This document shows, piece by piece, positions 51,974-64,000 of a stretch of DNA of 64,000 nucleotides. This DNA comes from Crambe crambe (lineage: Eukaryota > Porifera > Demospongiae > Poecilosclerida > Crambeidae). Within the stretch, counting starts at the first letter, position 1. Each line of letters opens with the position of its first letter. The DNA is taken from NCBI GenBank assembly GCA_963924555.1, contig OZ004597.1:744001-808000 (forward strand). Direction: 5' to 3'. The notes under the pieces were generated by a model that was not told the origin of the DNA, ran no database searches, and saw only the letters and a program-made list of their open reading frames with translations. The position numbers were made by a program, and so were the translations under genes.

Positions 51974-52828
51974 ATGAATTTTTCCCTTAGGATCCGCAGT
52001 AAAATTGCTAGCGTTCTTCTACAGGCTGAAAGGTAGGTGACCAGATCAAGTCTCTTTGTTTTATGATTGAATGATGCAGTAGCTGGAGCACTCCTGCAGT
52101 TGCTCCCATCCAACAAAGACTGGCTTCTACTGTCAGCAGGAATGAAGCAGACAGCAGTTCTCCTCCTCCAAGGGTGAGTGGGCATAATTTAGGCAGTGAT
52201 CATCACCCTCATCAAGTATAATAACTTCAGGAATTCTATGGAGCTATTCACCAAGTAAAAGGTGCTCCAATGAAGATGAATCTTGTGGCAAAATTGGTAA
52301 AATAATATATTCAATACCAGATGATCGTACCGGATGATCTGAAAATCATATTTATGCATAGATACGAGGCATGCCAATTGCTAATGCTTTGGCGCAGTTG
52401 GAGTTTTGTGAGAAGAAGGCAGCAGAGTACATCAAAATGGTGAGAAGACTTTTGAAATGGAACGTGATATGAAATGCAAAAATAGGTTGTACTGGATACA
52501 CAGAGAAGAGCTGTCCAACAGTTTGAAGCAGAGCCTCTCAACCTGTGGATAGGTAAAGTGTTGTTAACAGTTTCTACTTTTAACTGCTTGCTGTTTTCAT
52601 TCAACATGTGCAGCTGAGTCGTATGTAGGAAAAGGTAAATACCGCAAGATGGTGCGTTACCATGGTAGAGGGATGCATGGCATCATGCACATGCACTACT
52701 CTCACTATTTCCTCAAATTGAGGGAGGGAAAACCCCCAAAGAAGGAAAAGCATGTAGAGGACACTTGGAGATATAGAACTAGGAAATTTATCCAGGCTGG
52801 ACCCAGAAGTATACCCAATTCATTGTGA
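51974..52828 (+). CDS. MRPL22: Mitochondrial ribosomal protein L22 (uL22m)
   Basis: This is a protein of the mitochondrial large ribosomal subunit lining the exit tunnel. The first exon encodes a basic presequence, MNFSLRIRSKIASVLLQAE. Later exons give EFYGAIHQVKGAPMKMNLVA, then KLIRGMPIANALAQLEFCEK, LWIAESYVGKGKYRKMVRYH and GRGMHGIMHMHYSHYFLKL. These match human MRPL22 ([51 protein letters not shown]). The stop is at 52826-52828. Five or six exons separated by short introns can be followed. It is convergent with SUMO. Confidence 0.93.
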
Positions 52829-52972
52829 ATCCAGTTTTCATGTATTGCACATCTTAATTTCTGTTACTTGGATTAGAAATGCATAATGTTATAGAACATA
52901 AAAAAAGGCATACATACAAAATGAATTATTTATGCTGGTAATCATGGCAGGTAGATCAGGAGGACATTCTAA

Positions 52973-53448
52973 CTAATGCCCACCAGTTTGTTGTTGGAAC
53001 ACTTCAATAGTGTCATCATCTTCCATTTCAAGCTGAAACAGAAAATGTGGTTTACAATTGGTAGAGACGAAACTTATTTCTCACCTCGGATGGTGTGGTG
53101 TCTGGACCTAGATGATTTCCATCAAACATAAACCTAATAGTGTTCATTTGAAAGCCTTGTCTGTCACAATATGCTTGCATCAATTTCTTCAGTTGAGTAT
53201 TACGTTTGATCTTGAAGTGTACTACTGAGCCATCCTGAACAAATTTGATAGTCATACAGATGGATGGGACATTATCAGCAAAACACCTTCAGCTACTTAC
53301 TGATCCAGTGACTTTCAAGTTGATGTGTTCGTTCTCACCGGCAGGAACATCTGGCTTCACGTCTGGCTACAAAAACAAACCTCGGTATCCTAAACTTAGC
53401 TACAAAACTAGTTGTATTCTTACTCACTTTTTTGTCGGACTCTGACAT
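52973..53448 (-). CDS. SUMO: SUMO (small ubiquitin-like modifier), SUMO2/3-like
   Basis: SUMO is a ubiquitin-like protein conjugated to nuclear proteins. Starting MSESDKK (ATG 53446-53448), the protein has an N-terminal VKPD that fits the psi-K-x-D/E sumoylation motif used for SUMO2/3 chains. The beta-grasp fold follows: HINLKVTGSDGSVVHFKIKR, LMQAYCDRQGFQMNTIRFMF, DGNHLGPDTTPSE. The last exon reads LEMEDDDTIEVFQQQTGGH. Maturation after the GG pair would remove only the final His. The CDS spans four exons. Its start is 177 bp from the divergent WBP4 start. Confidence 0.96.
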
Positions 53449-53625
53449 GATCGGAATTATCTCTGGTCTCACTCGGAAAATAGCAGAACCTATAAACCAC
53501 GTTGCGTTCTGCCCACGAAATTTGGCGGCATTTTTTCCCCTGGTACGGTACGTACGGTACGTACTGGTATTTTCATGTCGTGGTCACATGACTTAATCGG
53601 CCCAACCCCCAATAAATTCCAAATA

Positions 53626-54824
53626 ATGAGCACCATGTGAGTGAGGACAGAGAAAAAATGTAAGGCACAAGAGATCGTCATAACTCCATGTGTTATTTAT
53701 ACAATCTACATACAGGGCTGACTACTGGAAGTCTAATCCTAGAAAGTTTTGTGAAGTATGCAAGTGTTGGTTTGCAGATAACAGGGCTGTAAGTAGCAAG
53801 TACCTATAATGCATTGTTTTGATCTGTAATATCATGCAGAGTATAGAGTTCCATGAAGGTGGACAGAGACATCAAGCAAATGTCAGAAAGAAGCTCCAGG
53901 AAGCTAGAAGTCGCTCGGCTGCAAATGAAAAGGAGAAGGTGAACCTTGCTAAAGTGTTGAATACAATAGAGAATGCTGCTTTCAGTGCCTACCAGCAAGA
54001 CTTGGCTGGAGGGCCAGCAAAGAAAGCCAAACCTAACGTTGCAGACATCAATCAGGCACAGCAAACACACCGGGAAGAACAGGCTGCTGAGCAGGCAAAA
54101 CTGGAGAGAGAGATGGAGAAGAAGATGATTGAGGTACATGCACAACAGAAAATACAAGAAATACAAGCAAAGGCTGCCCTTGAAGCCAGAGCTGCTTTGT
54201 ACGCTTGGCAGCAGTGCTATTCTCCAGAAGGTTACGTTTATTACTACAATAATGTAACAGGAGGTAAATATAATAATTATAAATTTTATAACAAATTGAA
54301 TCACACTTTTACCAATGTTCTCAGTGTCCCAATGGGAGGTACCAAAAGAGTTCAGTCAGTTCACACCATCCATTCAACCCCCGGCACAAACAGCACCTTC
54401 ACAGGTCACCATATCACCCTCAACAACTCCTTCAATAGTACCTCCTGCATCATCATCACCCTCTTCCAAATCTCTCACCTCTGTCACATCTTTGGAGCCT
54501 GTGAAAAGACCCCCAGACAATGCCGAACCAGACAAGTGTGATTACTACCCTCCTCCCAAGAGGAGGACACCATACGGACAGTGGACTACAGTGACCATTA
54601 TAGAGAGAGATAATGTGAAAGAAGATAAAGAAAGAGAGGAGGAGGAGGAGGAGGAAGAAGAGACGGGGGTGCAATTTGAGGAAAAGACATTAACTGGTGG
54701 GTTGGGTGAAGAGGAGGAAAATGGGAGTGGTGAGGTTAAGGGTGAATTTAAAGGATTCACGTTTAAAAAACGGACAAAATTCAAAGAAAGACCTCAGGCT
54801 AGACAGAGAACAAGTGATATATAA
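53626..54824 (+). CDS. WBP4: WBP4 / FBP21 spliceosomal WW-domain protein
   Basis: WBP4 is a spliceosome-associated protein that binds proline-rich splicing factors. The first exon gives MSTM, and splicing to CAG|GCTGACTAC yields MADYWKSNPRKFCEVCKCWF, the matrin-type U1C-like zinc finger (CxxC, FHEGGQRH). A coiled-coil region with Ala/Gln/Glu follows. One WW domain is split by an intron after YVYYYNNVTG, continuing VSQWEVPKEF. Downstream come a Ser/Pro/Thr-rich linker, a YGQWTTV segment matching human NPYGEWQEI, an acidic poly-Glu run, and the conserved FEEKTLTG and FKKRTKFKERPQARQR end. Human WBP4 has two WW domains; I see only one here. The stop is at 54822-54824. Confidence 0.93.
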
Positions 54825-54906
54825 GAAGAATAGAATAGATAGTTCAAAACCATCTCATAATAATTTTTTAAAAAAACTATACAATAAAAAAAGAGAGGAT
54901 AATAAA

Positions 54907-56503
<1,597 letters not shown>

Positions 56504-56560
56504 GGTGAACTCTTGCAGGGAATAGCCTCTGGCACCGCCTTTTTTTCTCACTTGAACGAT

Positions 56561-56590
56561 CACGTGGAGCCGGAGGCACAGAAGCACGTG
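56561..56590. promoter_or_regulatory. Two CACGTG E-boxes between RNF121 and NAA15
   Basis: CACGTG occurs at 56561-56566 and again at 56585-56590, about 24 bp apart, in the 259-bp spacer between the two divergent start codons. Such palindromic E-boxes bind MYC/MAX, USF or MITF/TFE-type bHLH-ZIP factors. Confidence 0.4.
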
Positions 56591-56762
56591 TAATAATAAA
56601 AAGAAGAAACAGCTGAAGAAAGATATTTTCCTGAGCTAACTCCTTCCTAGCACTCCTTGGAGCACTGAGCTACGTAGATGCAGAAAATCCAGCATATGAC
56701 TGAGAGAATTTTATCATAAACTTGTTGAAGAAATTTCACCACAAGTTAGCTGACTCCTTGAG

Positions 56763-58706
56763 ATGTCAAGCACAACCCAAAAACTTCCCCAGAAGGAAAA
56801 TGCTATATTCAAGAAAGTAGTGGTAAGTAAGGATTGATTATTCCTTGACCCCCCAATCAAACCTCTCCTTTGTACAGAAATGCTATGAGTGCAAACAGTA
56901 TAAGAATGCCCTGAAGCACTGTCGTCAGATCCTCAGCAACCCGAAATTCAGTGAACATGGTGGTAAGTAATCCATTACCAGGAAGTAGATTGAGTTTATT
57001 GTAGGGATTGTGCACCCCCATCCTCTGAAAATAATTTCATATCCTTTATAATTATAGTGGGCAGCTGTTTTACACATGCCAAGATTTAACTCTTAGTTAT
57101 TGTGTTTGACAGAAACATTGGCCATGAAAGGGTTAGTTCTAAATTCCATTGGGAAGAAGGAAGAGGCGAGTGAATTTGTCAAGCGAGGGTTGAAAAATGA
57201 TCTTCGGAGTCACGTCTGTTGGCATGTGTATGGACTTGTCCATCGGACGAACAAGATGTACGATGAAGCAGTGAAGTGCTACAGGAATGCTCTCAAATGG
57301 GACAAGGAAAACATTCAAATCTACCGTGATCTCTCCATAGTTCAGCTGCAGATGAGAGAGATTGAAGGGTTCAGGGTACATGAGAATTTAAATAGACTCC
57401 AACTGGTCATAAATGAGCAGACTGCCCCCCCCCCCCCCCCCCCCCCCAGCTTCTTGCCTCTCATTATGCCACGTTACTTTCTCTAGGATTCTCGTTATAA
57501 CTTGCTGAAGTTAAGGCCTTCACAACAGAGTTCCTGGGTTGGTTACTCCCTGGCCTATTACCTGCTCAAAGACTACCCCATGGCCCTCAAGGTCATCTCC
57601 GAGTACAGGAAGACAATGGTAGTGGTAAGTCAAACCACACGTGTGAGGGTTTTGGGAAGGTTTCTTCTTCCCTCTATCCAGAATAAGGTGCCTCCAGAGT
57701 ACAGTGAGGTGGTGCTCTATGAGGTAATGGTAATGCTAGAGGCAGGAAACTATGAAGAAGCCCTCAAGCACATCTCTAACTTCGAATCAGACATTTGTGA
57801 TCTCTTGGGCCTGAAAGAGGCTAAAGGTAGAGTCACTTCTGGATAGAGTAAAAGAACTTGTCCATTATCTTCTGCAGCGTCCATCTTGCTGAGGCTGAAA
57901 CGTCACTCGGAGGCAGAGCAGCTGTACTGGGAGCTGATTCACAGGAACTCTGAAAATTACTCGTACCATCAGAAACTGGAGGAGTGTCGAGGTCTGAGCT
58001 CCGAGGAGTCCAAACTGGCCCACTATCAGGAGCTGGCCTCGGAGTTTCCTCGGTCCCATGTCATACGAAGAATGCCACTATTGATTTCCTCTGGTAAGGC
58101 AGCTAGGCTGGTGTTTCTCCCTGAGGTGGATTCACCATGGCACTGTGGGAGGGAAATTTTCAGCTCTTACTTTCTTTGCAGGTAGTGTGTTTAGGGAGCT
58201 GATAGGTCATTTCCTCCGCACTTCACTGCAAAAGGGCGTGCCCTCAATATTCGTAAGCATACGAGTGCACTATGACAACCCAGAAAAGGTGAGTGGGAGA
58301 GAATTTGGGGGTTTCTCTATTTAAGTAAAGTGTGTCCCTGTTCAGGTTAAGATCATAGAAGAGTTGATTACGGGATACTTACAGCAACTGAGGGTTAACG
58401 AGACACTGGATAGCGATTGTAAGTTAAGTGGGGGGAGGGGGGTCCAAAAGAGAGAGAGAGTAATAATAGTTATAATTAAGATTATTCTTTCTCTTCATTT
58501 CAGCCTCTGGACCTCCTGAGCCTCCCAGTACCCTGCTGTGGACTATAGCCCTGGCTGCTAAGCACTTTGATGCTGTCGGGAAGCCTCTGGAAGCCTTGGA
58601 CCTCATCAATGAGGCCATTGAGCACACACCCACAGATATACAGCTCTACATGATAAGAGCTAAGATATACAAGGTAAAGAGAACTCGATTGATCGTTCTC
58701 ATAATA

Positions 58707-58776
<70 letters not shown>

Positions 58777-61108
58777 CTGGTGACCTCATGGAGGCAGCAA
58801 AGTGGATGGAGGAGGCCAGAATCTTGGACACTGCTGATAGGTTCGTCAACTGCAAGTGTGTCAAGTACCTCTTCAGAATCAACAAAATAGATCATGCCAT
58901 TGACGTAGCCAGTCTCTTCACTCGGGTAAGCAACCTAAACGCGGTCATGTGAGTTGAGTGAGAAGGTACATTGCATTGATTAGGAGGGTCCTCCTCCTCT
59001 GGAGACCATGGACGAGATGCAGTGCATGTGGTTCCAGACAGAAATGGCCTGGGCCTATCATCGTCTGGGGAAGCTTGGCGAAGCTTTGCAAAAACTCCAT
59101 GAAATTGACAAAGTATGCTCCAAAAGGATTGTGAAGGATATTAAAATGACCTGCTCTCTTCTCCAGCACTTTACAGATATGATCGATGACCAGTTTGATT
59201 TCCACAGCTACTGTATGCGGAAAACCACGCTGAGGTCTTATATAGGGTAAAGGGCAACTCTCTGAGCAGTGCAGTCTATAATATTATTAAGGTAGTACTG
59301 TATTTCCAGAGTTCTCAGGTCAGAAGATAAATTGAGATCTCATTCTTTCTACGTTAATGCTGCCAAGACAGCCATTGAGGTGTGTCACTGTGTGTTATGA
59401 GATTCATTGGTGATGTTTTCTTCTTCTTTATAGATTTATCTCTTCCTTCATGATCACCCTGAGGCGAAGAAGGGGTCAATGAATGGTCCTTTGGCAAGCA
59501 CCAGTGAGTTTCTCAGGCTGACTCTTTCTCTCCATATCCATTCCACTGGTATGCTTTCAGGTGATTTATCTGCTTCCGAGCTGAAGAAACTGCAGAGAAA
59601 GGAACGGAAAGCACAGCTCAAAGCACAGGCTAAAGCACAAGAGGAGAGGAAAGGTAAGGATTAGTATTTCTCAGCTTAGTTGGTAAGGTCCTTCCTCATT
59701 TGTACAGCTTAGTCGGTACGGTGTCACCAGCCTCATTTGTATAACTTCTCTCTCCCCAGAGAATAAGCCCCATAAAGGTCAAGAACATGATAAAGTGATG
59801 TCAGACAACCAGAAGCCTAAGTTTGTTGCTAAGGATCTCCTCAGTGTGAGTTTATTTCTTTTTTCTTTTCTTTTTTTTTTTTTTTTTCTGCTTCTTCCCA
59901 AGGGGTGGGGACTGATTGAAGTGTTTGTGTGTAGACGGAGGCACCTCTGGATGAAGCTATCAAGTTTCTGAAGCCTCTCCAGATGCTCTCAGGCTCAAAG
60001 ATTCCCTCCCACCTGTTGGCTTACTCCATCCATTCTCGCAGACGTAAGTCCAACACTTCTTTCCCTTCTCACTTTAGTGATGGTCAATCTCAGTATTCAT
60101 TCTTATGCTGTGGTCAAATTTCTAGGCAAATTTTTGCTGATGTTACAATCAATCAAACGAGCACAAGCAATAGATGCAGAGAATGGAGAACTCCATTCTA
60201 TCATTGCAGACTTTATTTTAGCATGTGAGTCATCATCTAATGGCTTAAAACCAAGTAAAATTAGGGTTCGTAACAGTTGTTGTTGTTTGTTTGTTATTGT
60301 TTTGTTGTTGTTTGTTATTATTTTTGTTATTGTTGTTGTTTTTCCTCCCTCATTTATTGTACTTTTCTTCCTAGATGAAGAGACTCGGTTGAAGCTTCCT
60401 GATCCCGTTCAGCAGGTGATTGACAGTGCTCGGGATGTCCTCACAGACGGCAAAAGTCTCATTGAGCTGAACCAGGAGTTTCTGCGAAAGCACGAGTATT
60501 CACTGGACCACATGATCTCTGGTGGGTGTGGTACTTTATTAAATCACACACCATGTTAATTGATCATGTTATCTTTCCATTGCAGGGTCACAAGTGCTGT
60601 ACAGACTGCAACCTGATTCAAGGGACTCTGCCCTAGGATACATCACCAATCTATCTGACAAAATGAAAGGAAGAACTCTAAATGTAAGATTTTTTCGAAT
60701 GTAGCTAGAGTCCATCTTTGTTTTTTATTTTTTTGTTTTTTTCCCCCTCTTCTTTTTTAGAATTGTGTGAAAGTGCACAACCTTCTCCGGTCCAACAAGT
60801 TTGGTGTTCTGGAGCCTGCCGTGACCAAGTCTTACGAAGAAAACTGCTTGAAACTCTTTCCCTTAGCAACAGCTTTCAGACCAGAGTCTCCACCCCCCAT
60901 CCCCCTCTCTGGGGTTAAAGAGGTGGCAGCCAAGAACATCAGTGCCAGTGGAGGAGGTGTGGTTGTTCTGAAAGAAACTGCTCTGAGCTCGGCAGCCATG
61001 TCGGATCTATCAGGTGATATCAACGAGATCTCTAGTACTTCACAGAAAAACTTGACAGATGATGAGAAACTGAACGAAGCAATTAGCAGTGGAAAAATCA
61101 AGCACTAA
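56763..61108 (+). CDS. NAA15: NAA15/NAA16 auxiliary subunit of N-terminal acetyltransferase A
   Basis: NAA15 is a TPR scaffold that anchors the NAA10 catalytic subunit at the ribosome. It starts [20 protein letters not shown] (ATG 56763) and continues [19 protein letters not shown]. The TPR series includes [56 protein letters not shown] and [20 protein letters not shown]. It goes on through [54 protein letters not shown] and a Lys-rich segment ([16 protein letters not shown]). The end is KIKH at 61108. Roughly 20 exons with short introns are used. Intron repeats include a poly-C run (about 57426-57448) and a CT microsatellite (58710-58770) that abuts a splice acceptor. Confidence 0.95.
58710..58770. 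repeat. (CT)n microsatellite abutting a NAA15 splice acceptor
   Basis: About 30 perfect CT repeats end in CTCAG|CATGCTGGTGAC, the 3' splice site of the exon encoding [15 protein letters not shown]. The repeat is the polypyrimidine tract of the intron, the same arrangement as in SCLT1. Confidence 0.95.
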
Positions 61109-61441
61109 GTCACTAAGGTGTTTATGTTGTCTGTATAGGGTTAATTGGTATTAAACTCACGGAGTTTTCTAGTGAAGATGAATTTTGTGGAAAAAAAATT
61201 TTTTTGTGTGATTTTACACTTACAATAGAATTTGGCGCTTTTAGTTATCAGTGAGTGTATATAGCCCCAAGGCAGATTAATGCACTGTGTTTGTCTCACT
61301 ACAAAATGGATTTAAAAATAGTAACAATGAATTAAAAAAATTATATTAGTTATTGTCTCTTGACACAAACTTGTTACTGGTGCAACTTGGACAAGTGGAA
61401 TTATCACTTGGGCCTTTCAGCTAGCTACACCATTATCATAT
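61109..61441. other. Intergenic 3' flanks of NAA15 and the cadherin gene
   Basis: These 333 bp lie between two convergent stop codons. They are AT-rich, with an ATTAAA near 61150 that could serve as a polyadenylation signal and an A8T7 palindrome near 61191-61206. I see no exon or RNA gene. Confidence 0.5.
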
Positions 61442-64000
61442 TCATTGTCTCTGGCCCAAACTTGGCTTGTCAGTGAGGTTATCACCAAGCCCAGTTGCAC
61501 CATTTTCAATGGATTCTTCAGTGGTGCTCAACTCGCTACAAGTGGGTATAGAGCCCCAAGAGTCAGTTCTTTCCACCTCAGTCTCATTGTTCAATACATC
61601 TTCACACACATTGAACATGGGATGTCCAGGAGCGGCCTTAAGAGCTGCTTGTTGTATCAAGTATTGGATGACACTTTGGGGACGACGAATGGGACTTGGG
61701 GGGTGGTAGAAGGCAGTTCGGGGGCTATGCATGGCAGTTAGTGGGCGATGGATGGAGCGATGGATATCAGTTTGGGGATACATGGCAGTTTGTGGGCGCT
61801 GGATGGCAGTTTGTGAGGAATGGACACTGGTTTGGGAAGGATCAGGGTTGTTATGTGCACTTTGGGGGTGATACATGGCAGTTTGTGAGCAATGGATGCC
61901 AGTTTGGGAAGGATCAAAGTTGTGATGTGCACTTTGGGGGTGACACATGGCAGTTTGTGAGCAATGAACACCAGTTTGGGAATCAGGGTCATGGTGTGCA
62001 CTTTGGGAGTGATGGATGGCAGTTTGGGGACGATGGATGCTAGTTTTGGGGTGGTAGGGGTCGTGTCTGGTTGCTTCTTGAGCAGATAGTCGCCTGCCTT
62101 TCTTCTTATACATATTATTATCCATGGAAAACTTACTTTTATCTCTCTCTTTGCTATGAAGAAGCCACTCCACAGCTGTGGAAGAGTTTGCAAATGGTTC
62201 AATGATGTCAGTAGGAGGAATGTTGGAATCCTCCTCCTTGGAATCCTGCAGCCCTTCGGACGTGAATGTGTGACTGTTTGATATGCTGGAGCTGATTTTT
62301 TTCCTATAGTAAACTTTTAGAGAGGGATTTGCGTTTTGGACCTCAACACCAGTGTCAACATCTGTTTCACGAGTACCCTGTGTTCTCGTCTCACTCCACT
62401 TTATTTTTTCTTTCGGTAGAAACGGGTCAGTGTGGACTTTCATATGAGGAGTTGGTGGAGGGTGACTGGCATTCTTGGCTGATGACGTACTCTGCATCTT
62501 TGTGGTATTGAGGTGCTTCTTTGCTCGAATGACAGCAGCAATGGTTAGGATGACCAAAAAAAGAGCGACTGAAACGACCACAGCTGGAACTACACTTACT
62601 ATCATGGTGTTTCTATGTGGCACAAGAGGGTCAACGAGAGAGTGATGAACTTGAAAATTAATCTGCTTAGACGCTGTTCTGCTTCCATCAGATACCATGA
62701 CTGTAGCTATGATGGTGTAATATTCGGATTCAGACTCTCTAGTCAAATTGGTACAGGATCTGGTTCTATTGAAGTGAATCTCTCCTGTTGAATCATTGAT
62801 GGAAAAGCAATCTGGTTCAGGCCTCTTAAAGTAGAACCTTAGATGTGAATCTGGATCTTCGTCGACGGCTGTGACAGTGTACAATGCTTGTCCCCTTTGT
62901 ATTGTATCCATGTCAACAAGAATGGAATCTGGTATATTATTGGTGAACACAGGTGCTACTCTATTGAGTCCATGTATTGCAATAGTCACACTTGCCATGG
63001 AGGACCGACTTGGACGTCCACCATCGAATGCAATGATGTCAAAGGAGTACATCATTGTAGATCCAAAGTCAAGAGATGGTGTTGCTGAGATTTGACCGCT
63101 TCTTCTGTCAATTCTGAAATGGTTCTCATCGTTCTGGGCAAGCCTGTAAAAAACTGTGCCATTCTCCCCAAAATCTGCATCAGTTGCTGTCACATTCACT
63201 CCATATATCAAATACTCAGCGAGGGAGTTGCCTCTTACCTCTCCATTGTATGGGAGATCGATGAAAACAGGGGAATTATCATTTTCATCGATAACTTGCA
63301 CTGTCACATTGATCTTTGACGGAAGCTCAACACCATCACTGCAGCTGATTCTCAATGAGTGGCTGCTAACTCTTTCCCTGTCTAGAGGAGCTATCAAGAA
63401 GATCTCTCCTGTTCTGTCATTAATCCTAAACTTTTCATGCTCATTACCTGCTACAATTCCAAATCGCAGCTGATCAACAGGGGTTTCTCTATCGCTTGCA
63501 TCAACATTGATCACAAGGTGATTAGGGAATGCCTGGTTTTCAACAACAGCAGCTGTGTATGTTCCCCGCCTGTCAAACATGCACCCATTTTCGTTCACAT
63601 CAGTGATGAGGACAGTGATATTCATTGCTCCTGTCCACTTGCCATCATAAGCACTCAGTGTTAGATCATATCTGGGTGTTATCTCATAGTCAAGTAAGCT
63701 TACTAGAATCACACGACCAGAAACAGAGTTGATTTGGAAGGGCGAGTCTTGTGGTGTCAGGGAATAATGAAGGTTGGAATACATTTCAGTATCGCTATCA
63801 GAAGCAGTGAACATGAATGCCAGAGTGTTGATTGGTCGGTCCTCTAGAATCCTCACTACTGCTGATGAAGAAGGAAAGGTCGGTCGTATATCATTAATGT
63901 CGATCAACCTGATATTCACAACAGCAAAATCACTCAATGGATGGCCACGATTTGGAGACGGGTTGTCACGAGCCTCGACAAGAACAGTCAAGGACTCCTG
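61442..64000 (-). CDS. Cadherin-repeat transmembrane protein, 3' part only
   Basis: This is the membrane-proximal end of a large cadherin, open at the window edge with no start codon visible. The N-terminal part of this fragment has one partial and about four further extracellular cadherin repeats. Their calcium-binding motifs are DINDIRPTF, DVNEN and DENDNSPVF, with DAD/DRE/LDYE-type sites, as in LDRE and TDADFGENG. One TM helix follows at about 62520-62620 (MIVSVVPAVVVSVALFLVIL). The cytoplasmic tail contains a tandem repeat of about 23-27 residues rich in His, Gln, Ser and Pro (CSQTAMYHPQSAH units; about 61690-62060). I see no clear beta-catenin-binding region. All 2.55 kb is a single exon, and the stop is at 61442-61444. 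Confidence 0.85.
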   Translation of the reverse strand, partial: QESLTVLVEARDNPSPNRGHPLSDFAVVNIRLIDINDIRPTFPSSSAVVRILEDRPINTLAFMFTASDSDTEMYSNLHYSLTPQDSPFQINSVSGRVILVSLLDYEITPRYDLTLSAYDGKWTGAMNITVLITDVNENGCMFDRRGTYTAAVVENQAFPNHLVINVDASDRETPVDQLRFGIVAGNEHEKFRINDRTGEIFLIAPLDRERVSSHSLRISCSDGVELPSKINVTVQVIDENDNSPVFIDLPYNGEVRGNSLAEYLIYGVNVTATDADFGENGTVFYRLAQNDENHFRIDRRSGQISATPSLDFGSTMMYSFDIIAFDGGRPSRSSMASVTIAIHGLNRVAPVFTNNIPDSILVDMDTIQRGQALYTVTAVDEDPDSHLRFYFKRPEPDCFSINDSTGEIHFNRTRSCTNLTRESESEYYTIIATVMVSDGSRTASKQINFQVHHSLVDPLVPHRNTMIVSVVPAVVVSVALFLVILTIAAVIRAKKHLNTTKMQSTSSAKNASHPPPTPHMKVHTDPFLPKEKIKWSETRTQGTRETDVDTGVEVQNANPSLKVYYRKKISSSISNSHTFTSEGLQDSKEEDSNIPPTDIIEPFANSSTAVEWLLHSKERDKSKFSMDNNMYKKKGRRLSAQEATRHDPYHPKTSIHRPQTAIHHSQSAHHDPDSQTGVHCSQTAMCHPQSAHHNFDPSQTGIHCSQTAMYHPQSAHNNPDPSQTSVHSSQTAIQRPQTAMYPQTDIHRSIHRPLTAMHSPRTAFYHPPSPIRRPQSVIQYLIQQAALKAAPGHPMFNVCEDVLNNETEVERTDSWGSIPTCSELSTTEESIENGATGLGDNLTDKPSLGQRQ
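61690..62060 (-). repeat. Coding tandem repeat in the cadherin cytoplasmic tail
   Basis: A degenerate tandem array encodes repeated His/Gln/Ser/Pro units built on SQTA-x-x-x-PQSA-x-x-x-PDPSQT. The best-conserved units, about 72-81 bp each, lie at about 61830-62000, and shorter RPQTA and RPLTA half-units flank them. Unit number may vary between alleles. Confidence 0.75.

Noticed and set aside
53521-53530. E2F-like TTTGGCGGCA near the SUMO start
   Set aside because: It matches only seven of eight core positions and has no extended palindrome, so it is too weak to claim.
57426-57448. Poly-C run suspected as a frameshift in NAA15
   Set aside because: The run lies within an intron between the IEGFR exon and the [11 protein letters not shown] exon, so the coding frame is unaffected.
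61738-62202. Separate minus-strand protein rich in Pro-Lys-Leu repeats
   Set aside because: It is the shifted-frame shadow of the cadherin tail repeat.

Overview
The window looks like nuclear DNA of an early-branching animal, most likely a demosponge. Genes are intron-rich and very compact, with many introns of about 50-150 bp and GT-AG splice sites. A giant scavenger-receptor cysteine-rich (SRCR) receptor gene of the kind that is expanded in sponges fills the first 15 kb. The other genes are single-copy eukaryotic housekeeping, spindle and chromatin genes. There is no sign of bacterial DNA. I can support 20 protein-coding genes, one tRNA gene, two TIR DNA transposons and several microsatellites. 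Exon ends were read by eye from splice signals and homology, so individual boundaries may be off by a few bases.

Layout. 229-14817 (+): SRCR receptor with about 28 SRCR domains, a TM segment and an acidic tail; its last 14 domains are a 7-domain tandem duplication. 14885-17484 (-): CLPB, with a tRNA-Asp gene in an intron. 17561-18175 (+): NUDCD2. 18296-22345 (-): intronless KAT6-type MYST acetyltransferase. 22569-23736 (+): RPS3. 23883-25056 (-): AUR1-like PAP2 enzyme. 25470-29769 (-): unrecognised membrane-anchored, phosphotyrosine-motif scaffold. 30059-32105 (+): SMARCD. 32174-32893 (-): CCDC169. 33007-36957 (+): endoglycoceramidase-like GH5 enzyme with two DNA transposons in one intron. 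37103-40527 (+): SCLT1. 40623-43956 (-): HMMR/RHAMM. 44218-48580 (+): NuMA. 48727-51681 (-): intronless fusion of an FAD monooxygenase and an RTN4IP1-like reductase. 51974-52828 (+): MRPL22. 52973-53448 (-): SUMO. 53626-54824 (+): WBP4. 54907-56503 (-): RNF121. 56763-61108 (+): NAA15. 61442-64000 (-): 3' end of a large cadherin.

The genes alternate strands almost perfectly. Of 19 neighbouring pairs, 8 are divergent with only 76-292 bp between start codons, and 9 are convergent with mostly 67-146 bp between stops. Shared bidirectional promoters are therefore likely. The most striking pair is HMMR/NuMA: two spindle-pole proteins transcribed away from a 261-bp spacer that contains a perfect E2F-type site. 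SCLT1, a ciliary gene, has a perfect RFX X-box about 70 bp upstream of its ATG.

Two genes concern sphingolipids (AUR1-like synthase, endoglycoceramidase). The remainder cover chromatin (KAT6, SMARCD), translation (RPS3, MRPL22, NAA15), protein quality control (CLPB, RNF121, NUDCD2), SUMO conjugation, splicing (WBP4) and adhesion or recognition (SRCR, cadherin).
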